From the NCBI RefSeq assembly GCF_951805225.1, contig NZ_OX638201.1:3100001-3164000 (forward strand): a stretch of 64,000 bases of DNA, read 5' to 3'. A model generated the notes under the pieces. It had not been told where the DNA came from and made no database searches. It saw only the letters and a list, made by a program, of their open reading frames with translations. The stretch's first letter is position 1. Each line of letters starts with the position of its first letter. Source of the DNA: an uncultured Flavobacterium sp. Its GTDB lineage: Bacteria > Bacteroidota > Bacteroidia > Flavobacteriales > Flavobacteriaceae. The translations under genes were made by a program, and so were the position numbers. Positions 18,083 through 26,497 of the stretch are shown here, in pieces.

Positions 18083-19330
18083 TTATTCTTTAATATCGTG
18101 ATCTTTAGTTTTTACTAACTGATTTACTCTCCAAATCAAAAATACAGTCAGAAGTGTAATTACCGCAATTACATATCCTAGAATATCATAGTTTTCCAGA
18201 GGAGAAGTTTTAGTTTCCTGATGTACAATAAATCCGGCACAAACAGCTGCGATTCCGCCCGCAATTTGCTGTAAAGACGAAGATATTGACATATAAGCGC
18301 CACGATCTTCCAATCCCGGAATTGCCGTATTAAGCGTTGTTGCAGGAATCATACGACTCATGATTCCCATAAATAAGATCATATTGATTACTACGATTTC
18401 CCATAGTGGAATTGGAGTTAAGTTCGTATAAATCAAAATCATAATGATCGAAAGTATTGAACCTGCTGCAAACAATTTGAACTTGCTTACTTTATCACTT
18501 AATTTTCCAACCAAAGGCATTATAAACAGTACCGAAAGTCCCGTAAAGAAAAATACCATTGGTAATTCGAGTTGGCTAATATGAATATTATTCACTAAAA
18601 ATGCGCTCCCGAAAGGCTGTAACATAAAACCTCCAACAGAAAGAAAAGCAATCGATGCAAAACCAACCTGATAACGTTTATTGCTCAAAGTATGCCAAAG
18701 ATGCAAAAACGGACTTTTGTCTGATTGCACTTCTAAATGCTTCGTGATTGGCTCCATTTGCGTGATAATTGCAATAAGAATTAAAGCTCCCAAAACGGCA
18801 ATCATAATAAATGCTGAATGCCATCCCCAATTGTTAGCAAAATATAAACCAACCGGAATTCCTAAAATCTGACTTGTAGCAAAAGCCATTTGTATGAATC
18901 CCATAACGCGTCCTCTTTGATGAATAACGAATAAATCTGTTACGATAGCCAAAGACACAGAACCTATTACACCACCAAAAAGTCCGGTAACGATTCTTGC
19001 CGCAAGCAACGTTGTATAACTTGTCGAAAGGGCGCAGAAAACGGTACCAATGATGAATCCGGTATAGAAGAAGATTAAAAGTTTTTTTCTGTCAAATTTA
19101 TCAGCAAAACCCGCTGCCATTAATCCCGAAATTCCGGCGCTAAAAGCATATGCAGAAACGGCAAAACCAAAGTTTGCGGTCGTCATATTCAGGGTTTTCA
19201 TTAAGATATCTCCAAGCGGAGAAATGACCATAAAATCAAGTATAACTGTAAATTGCAAAAGTGCTAATATTGCTATAATGATTTTTTGGTGTGAAGTAAA
19301 AGCGGGGCTGTCCCCAGAAATTTTTTCCAT
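18083..19330 (-). CDS. MFS efflux transporter (DHA1-like)
   Basis: A 415-residue, 12-helix major facilitator. The loop 2-3 motif FADKFDRKKLLIF is visible near residue 80, and helix 5 has the GxxxGPxxGG-like pattern in degenerate form. Size and the first 40 residues fit drug/sugar exporters of the AraJ/CynX-like DHA1 group. It is the last gene of a minus-strand operon behind a TetR regulator and a 75-residue protein, an arrangement typical of inducible multidrug efflux. The substrate is unknown. Confidence 0.85.
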   Translation of the reverse strand: MEKISGDSPAFTSHQKIIIAILALLQFTVILDFMVISPLGDILMKTLNMTTANFGFAVSAYAFSAGISGLMAAGFADKFDRKKLLIFFYTGFIIGTVFCALSTSYTTLLAARIVTGLFGGVIGSVSLAIVTDLFVIHQRGRVMGFIQMAFATSQILGIPVGLYFANNWGWHSAFIMIAVLGALILIAIITQMEPITKHLEVQSDKSPFLHLWHTLSNKRYQVGFASIAFLSVGGFMLQPFGSAFLVNNIHISQLELPMVFFFTGLSVLFIMPLVGKLSDKVSKFKLFAAGSILSIIMILIYTNLTPIPLWEIVVINMILFMGIMSRMIPATTLNTAIPGLEDRGAYMSISSSLQQIAGGIAAVCAGFIVHQETKTSPLENYDILGYVIAVITLLTVFLIWRVNQLVKTKDHDIKE

Positions 19331-19352
19331 ATAAATTGGTTATTTTTTTTGA

Positions 19353-19580
19353 TTAAGATAATTCCTGACATTCGTGACCAAATTCATTGATCATACCAAT
19401 AATGGCTTCAGGTTTTAATACATTCGATACGACGCGAAGCACGCAATCAACATCTTCATGGTCGATGCTCCATTGTTCTATATCCGAATGATTATCCAGC
19501 GTTCTGTGCATATCGCAATCTGGATTGATTTGTTTAATATTTGTTTTGAAAATGTGTATTGTATTCAAATTCGTTTCCAT
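19353..19580 (-). CDS. small ferredoxin-fold-like protein
   Basis: A 75-residue protein between the TetR and MFS genes, with gaps of 6 and 22 nt. The pattern strand-helix-strand-strand-helix-strand (IHIFKTNI ... DCVLRVVSN ... EAIIGMINEFGHECQEL) resembles HMA-type ferredoxin folds but lacks a CxxC metal site in the first loop. Conservation of its place in the operon suggests an accessory to the transporter or regulator. Function unknown. Confidence 0.65.
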   Translation of the reverse strand: METNLNTIHIFKTNIKQINPDCDMHRTLDNHSDIEQWSIDHEDVDCVLRVVSNVLKPEAIIGMINEFGHECQELS

Positions 19581-19586
19581 AATTTT

Positions 19587-20183
19587 TCATGGTTTTAGTC
19601 CTTTAATTGTACTCTTAAAAGCTTCTTTCATAATCTCTTTGGTAAGTTTGAATGGTCTCCCTCCCATACTCTTACCCTCAGTATGCATATTCAACAATGT
19701 GTATAAAGGTCCGTAAGCCACTGACCAAAAAGCCTCAAATGTCATTGGGACAATTTCTTTTTTACGAAGTCCATTGTCAATAAACTCACTCATAATCTTT
19801 CTAAAATCTGCAAACTCTTTAATAGAATCCAGAATAGTTTCTGAATGAGGTGAATGTTTTATGATCTCAAAAAATGCAACTTCTTTCGGATATTTCATGG
19901 TAAAGGTGGCGCGGTTTTCCCACTGTCTCCATAAACCTTCCTCAAATGACATTTCGGGTGCAAAATCTTTTACTGTACTGGTAAAAAATTTCAGCGCGAT
20001 AATGGCACCTATTTTCTGAATCAAATCATCCTTGTCTTTGTAATAAATGTAAAGTGTGCCAACAGAAATAGAACACGCCTTCGCGAGCTTGTTCATACTG
20101 AAACCTTGAAATCCGTCACGCACAATTTGGTCAATTGCCATTTCGATTACCAATTTTTCTTTGTCGACATCTCTTACTCTCAT
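19587..20183 (-). CDS. TetR-family transcriptional regulator
   Basis: A 198-residue regulator. The HTH is at about 26-46 (GFSMNKLAKACSISVGTLYIYYKDKDDLIQ), a strong TetR signature. The start is ATG 20183 (MRVRDVDKEK). The longer TTG start at 20201 falls inside the TATCTTTG promoter element (20199-20206), so it is rejected. It heads the operon with the small protein and the MFS pump, and probably represses it through the palindrome at 20218-20229. Confidence 0.88.
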   Translation of the reverse strand: MRVRDVDKEKLVIEMAIDQIVRDGFQGFSMNKLAKACSISVGTLYIYYKDKDDLIQKIGAIIALKFFTSTVKDFAPEMSFEEGLWRQWENRATFTMKYPKEVAFFEIIKHSPHSETILDSIKEFADFRKIMSEFIDNGLRKKEIVPMTFEAFWSVAYGPLYTLLNMHTEGKSMGGRPFKLTKEIMKEAFKSTIKGLKP

Positions 20184-20198
20184 ACTGATTATTTTTGA

Positions 20199-20229
20199 CA
20201 AAGATAAAATAATAAATGAATGAACATTC
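20199..20229 (-). promoter_or_regulatory. promoter with overlapping TetR-type operator
   Basis: On the minus strand TATCTTTG (20206 to 20199) matches the TAnnTTTG element. The palindrome GAATGAACATTC (20218-20229) lies 12 nt upstream of it, inside the RNA polymerase footprint. It is a likely autoregulatory operator for the TetR protein of this operon. Confidence 0.6.
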
Positions 20230-20258
20230 TTTTATTTATTGTTTTTTTTCATACCAAT

Positions 20259-20291
20259 AAACCCGACAGGTTTTTGAAACCTGACGGGTTT
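20259..20291. repeat. AAACCCGACAGGTTT hairpin
   Basis: AAACCCGACAGGTTT and AAACCTGACGGGTTT pair with one mismatch around a 3-nt loop. It lies between the TetR gene and the glycosyltransferase terminator and may act as a terminator. Confidence 0.7.
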
Positions 20292-20324
20292 AGAATAGAG
20301 TTCAAACAAAACTTTTTAGTGCAT

Positions 20325-20356
20325 AAAAAAACTCCTGCCCAAAAGGAACAGGAGTT
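20325..20356 (-). terminator. terminator of the glycosyltransferase gene
   Basis: AACTCCTG and CAGGAGTT flank an 11-nt loop, with a T-run on the minus strand. It lies 44 nt past the glycosyltransferase stop. Confidence 0.75.
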
Positions 20357-20399
20357 GCAAAAAAACAAATCAATTCTATTTTTTTAATTACAATTATTT

Positions 20400-21854
20400 T
20401 TAGACTAAACCACGAGTCAACCAGCCTCTTTTATTGGCGGTAACGATGGCATAAGGTGTTATCCAGAATAAGCTGAAGGTGTAGAAAACGCTATAAGAAT
20501 ATGCCCAAAGCGAATCTGCAAGATTGTATCTTTTAGCATAAAACAATACCGGAAAACTAGATACAATTAAGATTCCTAATAATGTTGAGCTTAAAAATAA
20601 TAAGGGATGCATGGCGATAAACACAAACATAAAAATCATAAACGGATATGCCATAACGATTTTTAAAGCTTGGTTAAACCATAAAAGACGAGCTCCAAAT
20701 TTAGATTCTTTTCTAAAATCTGTAAAAACATATTTAGCCATTGCAATATTCTCACGAACATTACTTCTACTCCATCTAATGAACATTTTGTATAATCCGG
20801 TGTATTCTTCAGGAACGTTTGTCAATACATAAGCATTTCTTTGAAATACCACATGTTGACCTTGTTTCAAAATCATATTTGTCATCGCTCGGTCTTCGCC
20901 AATGTCAGACGGTTGTCCCATAAAAGTTTGGTTGATCCATTCGTCAAGACAAGCAAAAACCGAAGTTTTTCTATATGCTGCCGCTGCTCCAGGAGTACAA
21001 AGTACAGAACCTAATTTACTTTCCGCAGAACGCATGAATTCAAAACTCATTACGAAACTTACGTTAAGCATTTTCGGTAAGATTGCTTTTTTACTGTTCA
21101 AAACATGAACATTTCCTGCAACTGCACCACATTTTTCGTCTACCACAAACGGACTTACTAAATTTCTTAGCGTATCTTTTTTCACGATTGAATCACTATC
21201 AACCGTTACAAAAATTTCTCCCATTCCTAGTTCGAATCCACGATGAAGAGCGTGACGTTTTCCTTTATTTTCAGGTTGTTGAAAAATCGTCAAACGATCG
21301 CCTAATTTTATTTTGGCTTGTTGCATCCAGTACCAGGTATCGTCTTTACTTCCGTCGTCAACTGCTAAAATTTCTAGTTTATGTGCCGGAAAATCACTGT
21401 CGGCCAAACTCAATAAAGTATCCCAAACCAGTTTTCCTTCGTTATACGCAGGAACGATTACGGTACAAGTTGGCAACATTTCGTCCGAAACTGATTCGAT
21501 TGGTTTATAGTTAAAATACAAGTATAAATTATACAGAAATACTCCCGTTTGAAAAACAAACAATATTCCTGCAACGACTAAAAACGGAAATCCCCAAGAA
21601 GAATTCATTCGGTCGATTTGAAACTGATCAAAGTCGGATTGTAAATGATATACGGAATATGCTCCAACAAACAATAAGGCAAATGTGCTTATCAACACAA
21701 ATAATCCGAACTTACTTTTAGTGCGCTCGCTTACTTTTTTTGCTGCTACATTGTCATTACTAATTCGAAAAATGGAACTTTTTAAGGCTTGTTCGTTACT
21801 AAGATCTGGATTTGAAGTATAAAATTGTTCTGATGTTAAGGTTTCACTTTTCAT
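20400..21854 (-). CDS. processive family-2 glycosyltransferase
   Basis: A 484-residue membrane glycosyltransferase. Two N-terminal helices (about 48-68 and 88-112) are followed by a GT2 catalytic domain with D166/D167 (DDGS), the DSDS motif at 219-222, the acceptor-base pair E320/D321 (GEDRAMTN) and the R/QxxRW-like RWSRS at 360-364. Two to four C-terminal helices follow. This layout is that of hyaluronan/chitin/poly-GlcNAc synthases, which polymerise and extrude a beta-linked polysaccharide. The polymer cannot be deduced. No partner exopolysaccharide genes are adjacent. Confidence 0.85.
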   Translation of the reverse strand: MKSETLTSEQFYTSNPDLSNEQALKSSIFRISNDNVAAKKVSERTKSKFGLFVLISTFALLFVGAYSVYHLQSDFDQFQIDRMNSSWGFPFLVVAGILFVFQTGVFLYNLYLYFNYKPIESVSDEMLPTCTVIVPAYNEGKLVWDTLLSLADSDFPAHKLEILAVDDGSKDDTWYWMQQAKIKLGDRLTIFQQPENKGKRHALHRGFELGMGEIFVTVDSDSIVKKDTLRNLVSPFVVDEKCGAVAGNVHVLNSKKAILPKMLNVSFVMSFEFMRSAESKLGSVLCTPGAAAAYRKTSVFACLDEWINQTFMGQPSDIGEDRAMTNMILKQGQHVVFQRNAYVLTNVPEEYTGLYKMFIRWSRSNVRENIAMAKYVFTDFRKESKFGARLLWFNQALKIVMAYPFMIFMFVFIAMHPLLFLSSTLLGILIVSSFPVLFYAKRYNLADSLWAYSYSVFYTFSLFWITPYAIVTANKRGWLTRGLV

Positions 21855-22103
21855 ATGACACTACTTTTGATTGCTTTCTATGGGCTTTTATTTAATTTGC
21901 TTTCCCTCCGATTTCGTTATTCTCATTTATCGGAAAGGATTTTACATTATCCCATTTTGCAAGCGTTGTGCCATTATTATTTTTTACTGGTTTCTAGCAG
22001 TTTAAGTATTTCGAGTGATTTTTGAGTGTGTAATTATTATACGTTTTGGTATACAGGATACAGTTTTTATTGGGGTTTTGGAAGGTTTTGAGTTGAGGTT
22101 TTT
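21855..22103. other. intergenic region
   Basis: The upstream region of the minus-strand glycosyltransferase. No convincing coding frame. The remaining interval before RhuM holds the conserved repeat element annotated next. Confidence 0.5.
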
Positions 22104-22188
22104 GGAGCTATTTCCAGCCATCCACTATATCTTTTTCTGCTTAAAGAAAGCAGTAAAAGGATGCCGCTTCTGTCTGGGCTAGGGCAAT
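22104..22188 (+). repeat. conserved flavobacterial intergenic element, copy 1
   Basis: The segment begins GGAGCTATTTCCAGCCATCC and ends CTGTCTGGGCTAGGGCAAT. Its last 34 nt (22155-22188) recur exactly at 23460-23493. Sequences of this type are, from memory, widespread between genes in flavobacteria and may correspond to the Flavo-1 RNA motif; I cannot confirm that here. The copies lie either side of the RhuM gene. Confidence 0.6.
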
Positions 22189-22378
22189 GGATTTCATAAG
22201 AACCCTTTTTCGCTGAAAAGAATATCTATCTTAAAAAATAAAACTATTCTTACTTTTTATAACTTTACCTACTAGTCTTAACGATTTATTCAATACTTTA
22301 GCAATCAGAATATTTTTTGTACTTGCAAATCAACAGTCTGAGAGTATAAGAACGAATTTTATGAAAGAATAGTATAAT

Positions 22379-23368
22379 ATGAACACGGGAGAAATACTTA
22401 TATATCAAAATCAGGAAGGCAATATTAAAATCGATGTACTTCTTGAAGAAGAAACAGTTTGGTTAACACAGGCACAACTTTGCAATCTTTTTGCAAAATC
22501 TAAAGCTACGGTCAGCGAGCATATAAAAAACATTTTTGAAGAAGAAGAATTGAATGAAAACTCAGTTGTTCGGAAATTCCGAACAACTGCATCTGATGGT
22601 AAAAACTATCAAACTAATTTTTACAATCTTGATGTCATAATTTCGGTAGGTTATAGAGTAAAATCACTTCAGGGAACGCAATTCCGTATTTGGGCAACCC
22701 AGCGATTAAAAGAATATATTGTAAAAGGCTTTACATTAAATGATGATCGTTTTAAGTCAGGCAATACCATGAATTACTTTAACGAATTGCAACAACGCAT
22801 TCGTGAGATTCGAATATCTGAAAAATTTTTCTACCAAAAAATAAAAGACATTTACACCACAAGTATTGATTATGATGCAAAAGATGAAAAAACAGTTTCA
22901 TTTTTCAAAATCGTACAAAACAAATTCCTTTGGGCAATTTCTCAAAACACAGCAGCTGAATTAATTTATCGCAGAGTTGATGCCACTTTACCATTGTTAG
23001 GAATGCAATCTTTTGATAAAAAAGAAGCAAATGCAGTTCTGAAAACAGATGTTAGTATTGCTAAAAATTATCTAAATGAAGATGAAATAAAACTTCTGGG
23101 ATTATTGGTTGAACAATATTTAGCATTTGCGGAGACTATGGCACAACAACAAACCCCAATGTATATGAAAGATTGGGCAGAACGTCTTGACAGTATTTTG
23201 CAACTCAACGGAAGAGAATTATTGTCGCATGCAGGAAAAATTAGTCATCAAATGGCTCTGGATAAATCTACTCAAGAATTTGAAAAATTTAAAGAAAGTA
23301 GAAAAACAATAGAGATAGAACAAAGCTTAAAAGAAATTGAAGCAGATATTAAAAGATTGAAAAAATAA
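22379..23368 (+). CDS. rhuM: RhuM-family virulence/defence-associated protein
   Basis: A 329-residue protein with the RhuM signature: WLTQAQLCNLFAKSKATVSEHI (about 28-49, HTH-like), then FRTTASDGKNYQTNFYNLDVIISVGYR and GTQFRIWATQRLKEYIVKGF, both diagnostic of the family. The C-terminal 150 residues are helical and may mediate oligomerisation. RhuM proteins often sit in restriction-modification or virulence islands, but their biochemical activity is unsettled. Here it is the left gene of the accessory block that contains the DUF262 pair, and it lies between two copies of an intergenic repeat. Confidence 0.85.
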   Translation: MNTGEILIYQNQEGNIKIDVLLEEETVWLTQAQLCNLFAKSKATVSEHIKNIFEEEELNENSVVRKFRTTASDGKNYQTNFYNLDVIISVGYRVKSLQGTQFRIWATQRLKEYIVKGFTLNDDRFKSGNTMNYFNELQQRIREIRISEKFFYQKIKDIYTTSIDYDAKDEKTVSFFKIVQNKFLWAISQNTAAELIYRRVDATLPLLGMQSFDKKEANAVLKTDVSIAKNYLNEDEIKLLGLLVEQYLAFAETMAQQQTPMYMKDWAERLDSILQLNGRELLSHAGKISHQMALDKSTQEFEKFKESRKTIEIEQSLKEIEADIKRLKK

Positions 23369-23419
23369 CAGCATCAAATAATTAAAAGGAAACATTAAGT
23401 CACTATTTTCATCCCAAAA

Positions 23420-23493
23420 CATCGGAACACTATATTTTTTTATTTGTCGTGGCGGAAGAAAAAGGATGCCGCTTCTGTCTGGGCTAGGGCAAT
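23420..23493 (+). repeat. conserved flavobacterial intergenic element, copy 2
   Basis: It shares CACTATAT and the exact 34-nt 3' part with the copy at 22104-22188; the 5' part has diverged. It lies 52 nt after the RhuM stop. Confidence 0.6.
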
Positions 23494-23528
23494 TAGAATT
23501 AACGTATAAATATGCATTTGTGGTGTTT

Positions 23529-24332
23529 TCATTCATTAATATTCTTGTTGAATAATTGATTTGGTTTCAGATTATATAAAAAGAAACAAGATATTATGAA
23601 AATTACGCTGGTTATAATAGATCCTTCAAAACCAAAATCGCCTCCACTTAAAAAGAACGGCTTTTCAGGAATATATCCTAAGATGCTTATTACCTTAATC
23701 CCGCTGACATTACTTCCTAATAAACACCCAATGGAAAAATTCCAAAATGCATGTATGAAGCTTGTCAATAGAATTGAATCACTTTTTAAATAAATCAAGC
23801 TGAAAAAAACACCTGCAATAGCAACATTAACCAATCCTATTACATTAACATTTGGATTGAATAAATGAAACAGACTAAAAAATAAAGAAACTAAGATTAT
23901 ATCTTTTATCGAAACATCAGTAACCACAACTTTGTACGGAATAAATCTGAAAAGAATTTCCTCTACTGATGCTGAAAGAAATATTAAAAGAAAATAAACA
24001 ATAATTTCACTATCCCAATTACTATAATTGTAGACTTTGATTAATTTAAATCCAACAAGAAAAGAATATACAATAAACGGAAGTAAACAAGTAAGTAAAA
24101 TTGCCTGATTACCAAAGCCTTTAGATAAAAAGCTATTTTTAAAATTATCATATAAATTTTCTTTCCAAAAGAGATATACAATATAAATAAGTTGAGGACA
24201 AAACGTAGCGATCCATATTTTATAACTGAAAGTTTTTGCATATAGATCTTCAAAAGCAATGAAAATAAAAGGTATGGATATAAAAGATATTGTTAAAAAG
24301 GCTTTAAGGTAAAAGCTAATTATTTTTTTCAT
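23529..24332 (-). CDS. CPBP-family intramembrane metalloprotease
   Basis: A 267-residue multi-helix membrane protein with the three CPBP/Abi motifs: EEILFR with E124, E125 and R129; FSLFHLF with H156; and SFIHAFWNF with H194 and N198. Related proteins process prenylated CAAX substrates or act in bacteriocin self-immunity and phage-related functions. The gene is on the minus strand, divergent from the DUF262 pair. A fragment resembling its own 3' end lies just upstream at about 24460-24535. Confidence 0.85.
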   Translation of the reverse strand: MKKIISFYLKAFLTISFISIPFIFIAFEDLYAKTFSYKIWIATFCPQLIYIVYLFWKENLYDNFKNSFLSKGFGNQAILLTCLLPFIVYSFLVGFKLIKVYNYSNWDSEIIVYFLLIFLSASVEEILFRFIPYKVVVTDVSIKDIILVSLFFSLFHLFNPNVNVIGLVNVAIAGVFFSLIYLKSDSILLTSFIHAFWNFSIGCLLGSNVSGIKVISILGYIPEKPFFLSGGDFGFEGSIITSVIFIISCFFLYNLKPNQLFNKNINE

Positions 24333-24459
24333 ATTGTAAATTAAAGTAATATTATCCTTATTTTTTTATCAAAAGGATAATTGCCGAATTGCGGCAAAAA
24401 GAATTTTATCTTCCAATCAGGACTAAGGTAAAGGTTTTTAAGAAAATTTGAAAATAATA

Positions 24460-24535
24460 AAGAACTCAGGTATAAATACGCATTGTCTTGTCTCTATTTA
24501 TCGGTATTCTTGTTAAAATTAGTTTTTAAGAGATT
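24460..24535 (-). pseudogene. remnant resembling the 3' end of a CPBP gene
   Basis: On the minus strand this stretch reads ...NFNKNTDK followed by a stop and then AGACAAGACAATGCGTATTTATAC. The intact gene ends ...LFNKNINE, stop, then AAACACCACAAATGCATATTTATAC. The parallel of tail residues, stop and downstream sequence suggests a second, deleted tandem copy. Confidence 0.4.
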
Positions 24536-24656
24536 TATGGTTTTCCGTAAGGTGATTAATTTTTAAATGCTAAAATTTGCTTTAAGGTTTCATTGCCTTT
24601 AGAAGTAGCTAAAAAAAATTAAACAAATATTGAAGAGCTAAGAAAAAAAATAAAAT
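24536..24656. other. leader of the DUF262 operon
   Basis: The upstream region of the DUF262 pair. It is extremely AT-rich, with no clear promoter match. Confidence 0.4.
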
Positions 24657-26486
24657 ATGAGTAGTACAACAACACCATTAATAGATTTATTTGGCAAAAA
24701 ATTCACTATCCCACATTATCAACGTGGATATAGATGGGAAAAACAAGAAGTAACCGAATTACTCACTGATCTTTGGAATTTTATGAACACATCAAAAAAT
24801 GGAGAATTCTATTGTTTACAACCTATTGTCGTTCAAAAAATAGCAGAAAACGAGTTTAATGTTTTAGATGGACAACAACGATTAACAACATTATATTTAA
24901 TACTTGTTTATTTAGAAGAAAGAAGGTTTGAAGATGGATACAATCAAGAACTTTTTAAACTAAATTATGAAACAAGAAGCAAATGTGAAGAGTTTTTACT
25001 AAATAGAACTTTTATCAACACAATTGATGAGTCAAATATCGACTTTCAGCATATATGTGATAGTTATAAATACATCGATCAATGGTTTAAGAACCATGCT
25101 GGAGCAAAAGGAAAATTAATTCCTATCCTTCTTGATAATAATGACATTGGAAATAAAAATGTTCGCGTTATTTGGTATGAAGTAGAACCGCAAACCAACC
25201 CTATTGATGTTTTTATTCGATTAAATGTTGGTAAAATTCCTTTAACAGATGCTGAATTAATAAAAGCATTATTATTACAAAGTGATAAATACCTCCCATC
25301 AGAATTGACAATAAATAAAATGAAATTGTTTGAAATTGCAACAGAATGGGATAGTATTGAATACACATTACAAGAAGAAGATTTTTGGTATTTTATAAGC
25401 AACGAGGAAAATTCGAAACCAACACATATTGAATTTATCTTTGATGCTATAGCCAATAAAATTTTGAAAGAGAAAAAATATTTTGATTCAAAACCTTTAA
25501 AACACGCCACTTTCTTAATTCTATCTGAGTACCTCCAAGATTTAATTATTAATAAAAAAATAACTAGAATTGATGCTGTTAGAGATATTTGGAAAATGGT
25601 AATTGAATATTTTGAATATTATAAACAATGGTTTACTAATAGAAAACTCTATCATTATATTGGTTATTTAATCGAAATAAAAGGCAGTACTATTATAGAT
25701 AGTTTGATTAAGGAATCTAAAGGGCGAAGCAAAAAATCTTTTGAAACATATCTTGAAGATCAAATTGAAGACTTAATAAAAATTACTACAAAACAGAAAG
25801 ATGCAAGTGGTGATATTATAGAGGTTAAACTAAAAGATTTACGTTATGAAAACGAAGATCAAAAAACGAACGATAAAACATTAATTATCAATATCTTGTT
25901 TTTACATAATGTAATAACCACATTAAAATCAGAGAAAGAAAAAGCAAAATTTCCTTTTAATCTTTACAAAAAAACTAAAAAAAATGAAAAATGGAGTTTA
26001 GAGCATATCCATGCGCAAAACTCCGAATATATTACAAAATCTCATCACCAAAAATCATGGCTTAAAGACCATATCAAATCATTAACTAATACTAATGAGG
26101 CACAATTTGACAGTATAATCAAAACAATGATTATTGCACAAAATAATGACAATTTAGATAAAGAAGATTTTAATAAAATTGTAAATTCTGTATATATTTT
26201 AATTAATGAAAAATCTGGGGTTAATGAAAAAAATATTCACGGAATAGATAATTTATGTCTAATCGATAAAAACACAAATAGTCAGTTAAACAATTCTGTT
26301 TTTGATGTAAAAAGAGAGAAAATCAAAAAGAGAGAAGTTAATGGTCATTATATTCCAATCTGTTCAAGAAATATATTCTTAAAATCATACACCGATTATC
26401 CTGAAAATAATGCTTATTGGACTCCTCAGGATCGAATAGGTTATTTAAGTAGTCTAGAAGAAACCTATAGTTATTTTGTAAAATAA
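24657..26486 (+). CDS. DUF262 (GmrSD-like) protein with DUF1524/HNH-type tail
   Basis: A 609-residue protein. The N-terminal DUF262 domain shows IPHYQRGYRW (18-27) and DGQQRLTTLY (71-80), the ParB-like NTP-binding motifs of GmrS, and FIRLNVGKIPLTDAELIKA near 186-204. The C-terminal region carries the DUF1524/HNH core: EHIHAQ at 449-454, and DNLCLIDKNTN plus a KxxxIKKRE helix later. GmrSD and BrxU proteins are modification-dependent nucleases that cut modified phage DNA using NTP. The second DUF262 gene begins 11 nt downstream, so this is a two-component system. Confidence 0.82.
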   Translation: MSSTTTPLIDLFGKKFTIPHYQRGYRWEKQEVTELLTDLWNFMNTSKNGEFYCLQPIVVQKIAENEFNVLDGQQRLTTLYLILVYLEERRFEDGYNQELFKLNYETRSKCEEFLLNRTFINTIDESNIDFQHICDSYKYIDQWFKNHAGAKGKLIPILLDNNDIGNKNVRVIWYEVEPQTNPIDVFIRLNVGKIPLTDAELIKALLLQSDKYLPSELTINKMKLFEIATEWDSIEYTLQEEDFWYFISNEENSKPTHIEFIFDAIANKILKEKKYFDSKPLKHATFLILSEYLQDLIINKKITRIDAVRDIWKMVIEYFEYYKQWFTNRKLYHYIGYLIEIKGSTIIDSLIKESKGRSKKSFETYLEDQIEDLIKITTKQKDASGDIIEVKLKDLRYENEDQKTNDKTLIINILFLHNVITTLKSEKEKAKFPFNLYKKTKKNEKWSLEHIHAQNSEYITKSHHQKSWLKDHIKSLTNTNEAQFDSIIKTMIIAQNNDNLDKEDFNKIVNSVYILINEKSGVNEKNIHGIDNLCLIDKNTNSQLNNSVFDVKREKIKKREVNGHYIPICSRNIFLKSYTDYPENNAYWTPQDRIGYLSSLEETYSYFVK

Positions 26487-26497
26487 TAAATAAAAAA

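Noticed and set aside
22155..23493. The 34-bp direct repeats as phage or island attachment sites
   Set aside because: The sequence looks like a dispersed flavobacterial intergenic element; no integrase or tRNA is near. Kept only as a repeat.
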